This document shows, one piece after another, positions 34,916 to 36,992 of a DNA stretch of 36,992 bases (positions are counted from its first letter, which is position 1; every line of letters begins with the position of its first letter). The translations under genes were made by a program, and so were the position numbers. The notes beneath the pieces were generated by a model, which was not told the origin of the DNA, searched no databases, and worked only from the letters and a program-made list of their open reading frames with translations. The DNA is from Acidobacteriaceae bacterium (GTDB lineage: Bacteria > Acidobacteriota > Terriglobia > Terriglobales > Acidobacteriaceae), in contig PLOG01000139.1 of assembly GCA_003142935.1 (NCBI GenBank), positions 1 through 36,992 on the forward strand, given 5' to 3'.

Positions 34916-35107
34916 AGTGACCGCCTTCACCCAGAAACAACGGGAAATCGCACTGGAAAGGCTCGCACACATCCTGGAGAGCGAGTATTTCCGTGGCAGC
35001 CAGAGGTGCTGCATTTTTGGATTATTCCGTCCATTACTTTCTGGACGGGAGGCCAATTAAGAGCGCACTCTTGGCATAGAGGTTTTTCACAAAGCGGAAG
35101 ATTATGC
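34916..35107 (+). pseudogene. Decayed N-terminal fragment of a second regulator gene
   Basis: GTG 34916 opens a frame MTAFTQKQREIALERLAHIL, nearly identical to the regulator at 32650. It shifts frame after SQRCC through loss of T bases in the poly-T run, and has a further deletion near 35060. Homology ends at about 35107. Confidence 0.75.
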
Positions 35108-35123
35108 TACTTTCTGTCGAATG

Positions 35124-35492
35124 TCAGCACTCGTCGCGCACCAGGACCACATGTAGGAGGCGCGGTCCGTGAACGCCCTTGATGCGCGTCATTTCAATGT
35201 CTGCTGTGGCGCTGGGCCCAGAGATGTACGTGGCGAGCCCTGGCGTCTGCTTACAGCGGCCGTAGTACTCAGGCAAAGTCTCCACCACCTGGCTGGTGCG
35301 GAGAACGCATAGGTGCCAGTCTGGCAGTAACGTCAGCACCCGACGTGCTTCAGCGGCGGAGTGATGAAGCACGATGGTACCGGCGTTGCCGACACGCGGG
35401 AGATGAAACTTCTGCCTGCCAATGCCGCCGCCAACTCGCTGACTCGCTATGTCCGCGAAGCGGACGCTAACGGCAATAATATACTTGGCTGA
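35124..35492 (-). pseudogene. LUD-domain (LutC-like) protein, C-terminal remnant
   Basis: About 122 codons are open but without a credible start: a stop at 35493-35495 and no RBS precede it. The end reads LATYISGPSATADIEMTRIK and then GVHGPRLLHVVLVRDEC, the conserved C-terminal motif of LUD/LutC lactate-utilisation proteins; AGTIVLHH is the upstream strand. The N-terminal half is absent and the first 30 residues look unrelated. The gene's lutA/lutB partners are not in the window. Confidence 0.72.
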
Positions 35493-35509
35493 CTATCTAC
35501 TTTAGTACG

Positions 35510-36409
35510 TCAATCGGGAAGATTCACTGGAGGGAAGGTCAGGCTATTTAAATAGTCTTCTACGACAGTTCCGATATGGAGATACTTCGCAATACCAACT
35601 AGTTCATTCTTGCCAACTTCTTTGCGATAAAAAGGATGAACAGAATCGGTTAGTTTTCCCAAGTGAGACCACGCTAGACCCTCCCGATGGGGAGTTAAAC
35701 GGCGATGATGCGCCCACGCGATCATATCCGCCAACTGAAGCGGGAGAGCATTCCGCATATCAGCCGGGGCCATCTGCTTGATGATGTCCCAGTGATTGTA
35801 AAGACCTGACCAACTTTTCTTTTGGCATTTCGTAACGAGAGTTCGGAAGGGTCCGATAAATCGCTCGTTCTGATCGAAGGTGTAATAGAGTTCCGCTAGT
35901 TCCCACTGGCTAAACTTGTCCAGATACCACTTAAAGATCGCCTGCGGGACGAATTTGTTGCATATTCTCGAAACTGAAGGCAGATTGAATCCTTTGTCAC
36001 GTATGTGACGGTACATACGCATATCAATCGAACAGATGAAGGTGCAAAATTTTCTTTTGTCCAGTTTCTGGGAGAACACTAAGCAGTCTTGGACCAGTTG
36101 CACGCGTTTCGCATCATCCCACCCATTTTCATCTCTAAATGGTCCTTTCCCGAGCACAATTTCTTTCATGTGCAGGTATGGTGCGATGGGATATCTATCA
36201 CGCAAGATGCGGCCCCATTCATTCTCAAAGAACGCCCATTCCGATTCCTCGGAAGTAACCCCAGCCAAGACGACGAAGGGAGAAGTGTCCGCGTTCCCGC
36301 TCCCATCACAGAAGGCCTTCATTGCAACCATTACCTCTCTGCCGTGGAATACAGATTTGCACGACGCTTTCGCTACGGAGCTGAGTTGACTCTGGGCGCA
36401 AATCGACAT
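35510..36409 (-). CDS. DUF3800 family protein
   Basis: 299 residues from ATG 36409, with GAGG 8 bases upstream; ATG 36331 or 36322 nearer the conserved core are alternatives. MKAFCDGSGNADTSPFVVLAGV carries the conserved Asp and Gly-Ser at the start of DUF3800, and NALPLQLADMIAWAHHR is the C-terminal LQLAD motif. The family has an RNase H-like fold with acidic residues and is often found in mobile or defence contexts; its role is not established. It is divergent from a small gene 32 bases away. Confidence 0.82.
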   Translation of the reverse strand: MSICAQSQLSSVAKASCKSVFHGREVMVAMKAFCDGSGNADTSPFVVLAGVTSEESEWAFFENEWGRILRDRYPIAPYLHMKEIVLGKGPFRDENGWDDAKRVQLVQDCLVFSQKLDKRKFCTFICSIDMRMYRHIRDKGFNLPSVSRICNKFVPQAIFKWYLDKFSQWELAELYYTFDQNERFIGPFRTLVTKCQKKSWSGLYNHWDIIKQMAPADMRNALPLQLADMIAWAHHRRLTPHREGLAWSHLGKLTDSVHPFYRKEVGKNELVGIAKYLHIGTVVEDYLNSLTFPPVNLPD

Positions 36410-36441
36410 TGTGCTATCCTCATTTCTAGTGAGGGTGCACC

Positions 36442-36636
36442 ATGCCGAATCTGCCGACCGATCCCGCGAAGAACGTGACCGGCAACTCGGAGAACTTCAC
36501 AAATTTTATGCGGAGGCTTGTTGCTGTGCCTCACGCTGAAATCAAGGCCCGATTAGATGCTGAGAAGGAAGCCAAGCGAACGTCTAAGACTTCCGCTTCC
36601 CGCGCATCTGCCGTTCAATCCATACGGCCAAGTTAG
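36442..36636 (+). CDS. Small conserved hypothetical protein, divergent partner of DUF3800 gene
   Basis: 64 residues from ATG 36442, with GAGGG upstream. PAKNVTGNSENFTNFMRRLV, then VPHAEIKARLDAEKEAKRT, is a short amphipathic helix pair followed by a basic Ser/Thr tail. No membrane segment is seen. Similar small proteins beginning with a KNxTGNxENF-type motif occur beside DUF3800 genes, so the pair may act together as a two-gene unit. The stop overlaps the transposase stop region by four bases on the opposite strand. Confidence 0.7.
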   Translation: MPNLPTDPAKNVTGNSENFTNFMRRLVAVPHAEIKARLDAEKEAKRTSKTSASRASAVQSIRPS

Positions 36637-36992
36637 AACGCTTCCGTTTCTCCCACCTTGCCGGTCAGTTCTGCATAGGTCAGTCTCTTTCCCTGAATCT
36701 GCGATACTGCCAGCGTAAAGCGGTCCGCATCATTGAGAGGATTGTCTTTGGTTGCACGATTATTGTAGCGGAATACCTGCTCAGTCACGTAACGATCAAG
36801 GTGGAATGGCTCTACAGCGATATAGGTTCCGCCAAGAGATCGCTTGAGTAGACTCCAGAAGTTTTCAATTCCCTAAGTGTGGACTTGGCCGCGCACTTAC
36901 TCATTCAGATGGTTCACGGTCTCGTGAACGAACTCCTTAGTACGCAAGTGATCGTATCCCGGCCAGCCGTCAGTGTAGATGGTTGATTTCCC
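36633..36992 (-). pseudogene. IS1595-family (ISXO2-like) transposase, 3' part with two in-frame stops
   Basis: The minus strand reads STIYTDGWPGYDHLRTKEFV then VNHLNE, stop, VRGQVHT, stop, GIENFWSLLKRSLGGTYI and on to EQVFRYNNRATKDNPLNDAD, ending at TAA 36635-36633. This is the DDE C-terminal domain of IS1595-type transposases, including the DGWxGY and ENFWSLLKR motifs. The stops are TAA at 36899-36897 and TAG at 36875-36873, each one base from a sense codon expected in the family. The N-terminal part lies beyond the window. It is inactive unless suppressed. Confidence 0.85.

Larger units (their letters stand above)
34324..35107. repeat. Diverged direct copy of the receptor/regulator intergenic region
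   Basis: This segment matches 32030-32875 in the same orientation: receptor start, shared leader and the first codons of the regulator. Clear blocks are CAGTGACCGCCTTCACCCA, CGGGAAATCGCACTGGAA and GCGTCCCTTTTCTCTCTGC. Small indels, including loss of one 27-base unit near 34595 and deletion near 35060, destroy both genes. One end abuts an IS110 fragment, the other a LUD-domain remnant. Confidence 0.8.

Noticed and set aside
1-36992. tRNA, rRNA or CRISPR features
   Set aside because: No cloverleaf, rRNA core sequence or spaced identical repeats were seen on either strand; a tRNAscan or Infernal run would settle this.

Overview
The window looks like accessory chromosome of a soil Acidobacteriota (Terriglobales/Acidobacteriaceae type). 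Reasons: an Oar-like TonB receptor with an N-terminal carboxypeptidase-regulatory domain and no SusD partner; an NHL-repeat protein with choice-of-anchor-D and Ig-like domains; a run of Tat-exported glycosidases; a moderately GC-rich sequence with many IS scars. The taxon is inferred from gene style only.

Layout. At 1-51 is the 5' tip of an IS4-type transposase. At 173-2656 is a secreted NHL/Ig-like protein and at 2705-3520 a HEPN-CBS fusion. An AraC regulator (3498-4502, minus) has lost its C-terminal end. A plus-strand operon at 4592-10304 encodes aldose 1-epimerase, a one-polypeptide MocD-MocE-MocF-like oxygenase (di-iron desaturase fold, Rieske ferredoxin, NqrF-type reductase), a xylose-isomerase-like TIM barrel and a sugar-porter MFS permease. 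Converging on it is a minus-strand operon, 16728 down to 10431: DUF6580 membrane protein, MtaC-like corrinoid protein, MtaB-like methanol:corrinoid methyltransferase with all three zinc ligands, DUF1638 protein, RamA-like corrinoid activator, and MtaA/UroD-like methyltransferase. Together the two operons look like a dual demethylation module (oxygenase plus corrinoid route) for methoxylated sugars or cyclitols, or for methanol released from them. This is the most interesting part of the window.

From 32279 down to 17312 runs a glycan-utilisation locus on the minus strand: Oar-like TonB receptor, parallel beta-helix lipoprotein, GH42-like beta-galactosidase, MGH1/GH63-like hydrolase, cellulase-like TIM barrel and an unassigned (alpha/alpha)6-like enzyme. 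A membrane-anchored putative regulator (32650-33849) is divergent from the receptor.

The right end (33850-36992) is a gene graveyard: an IS110 transposase fragment, a decayed second copy of the receptor/regulator promoter region, a LUD-domain remnant, an intact DUF3800 gene with a small divergent partner, and an IS1595-type transposase with two in-frame stops.
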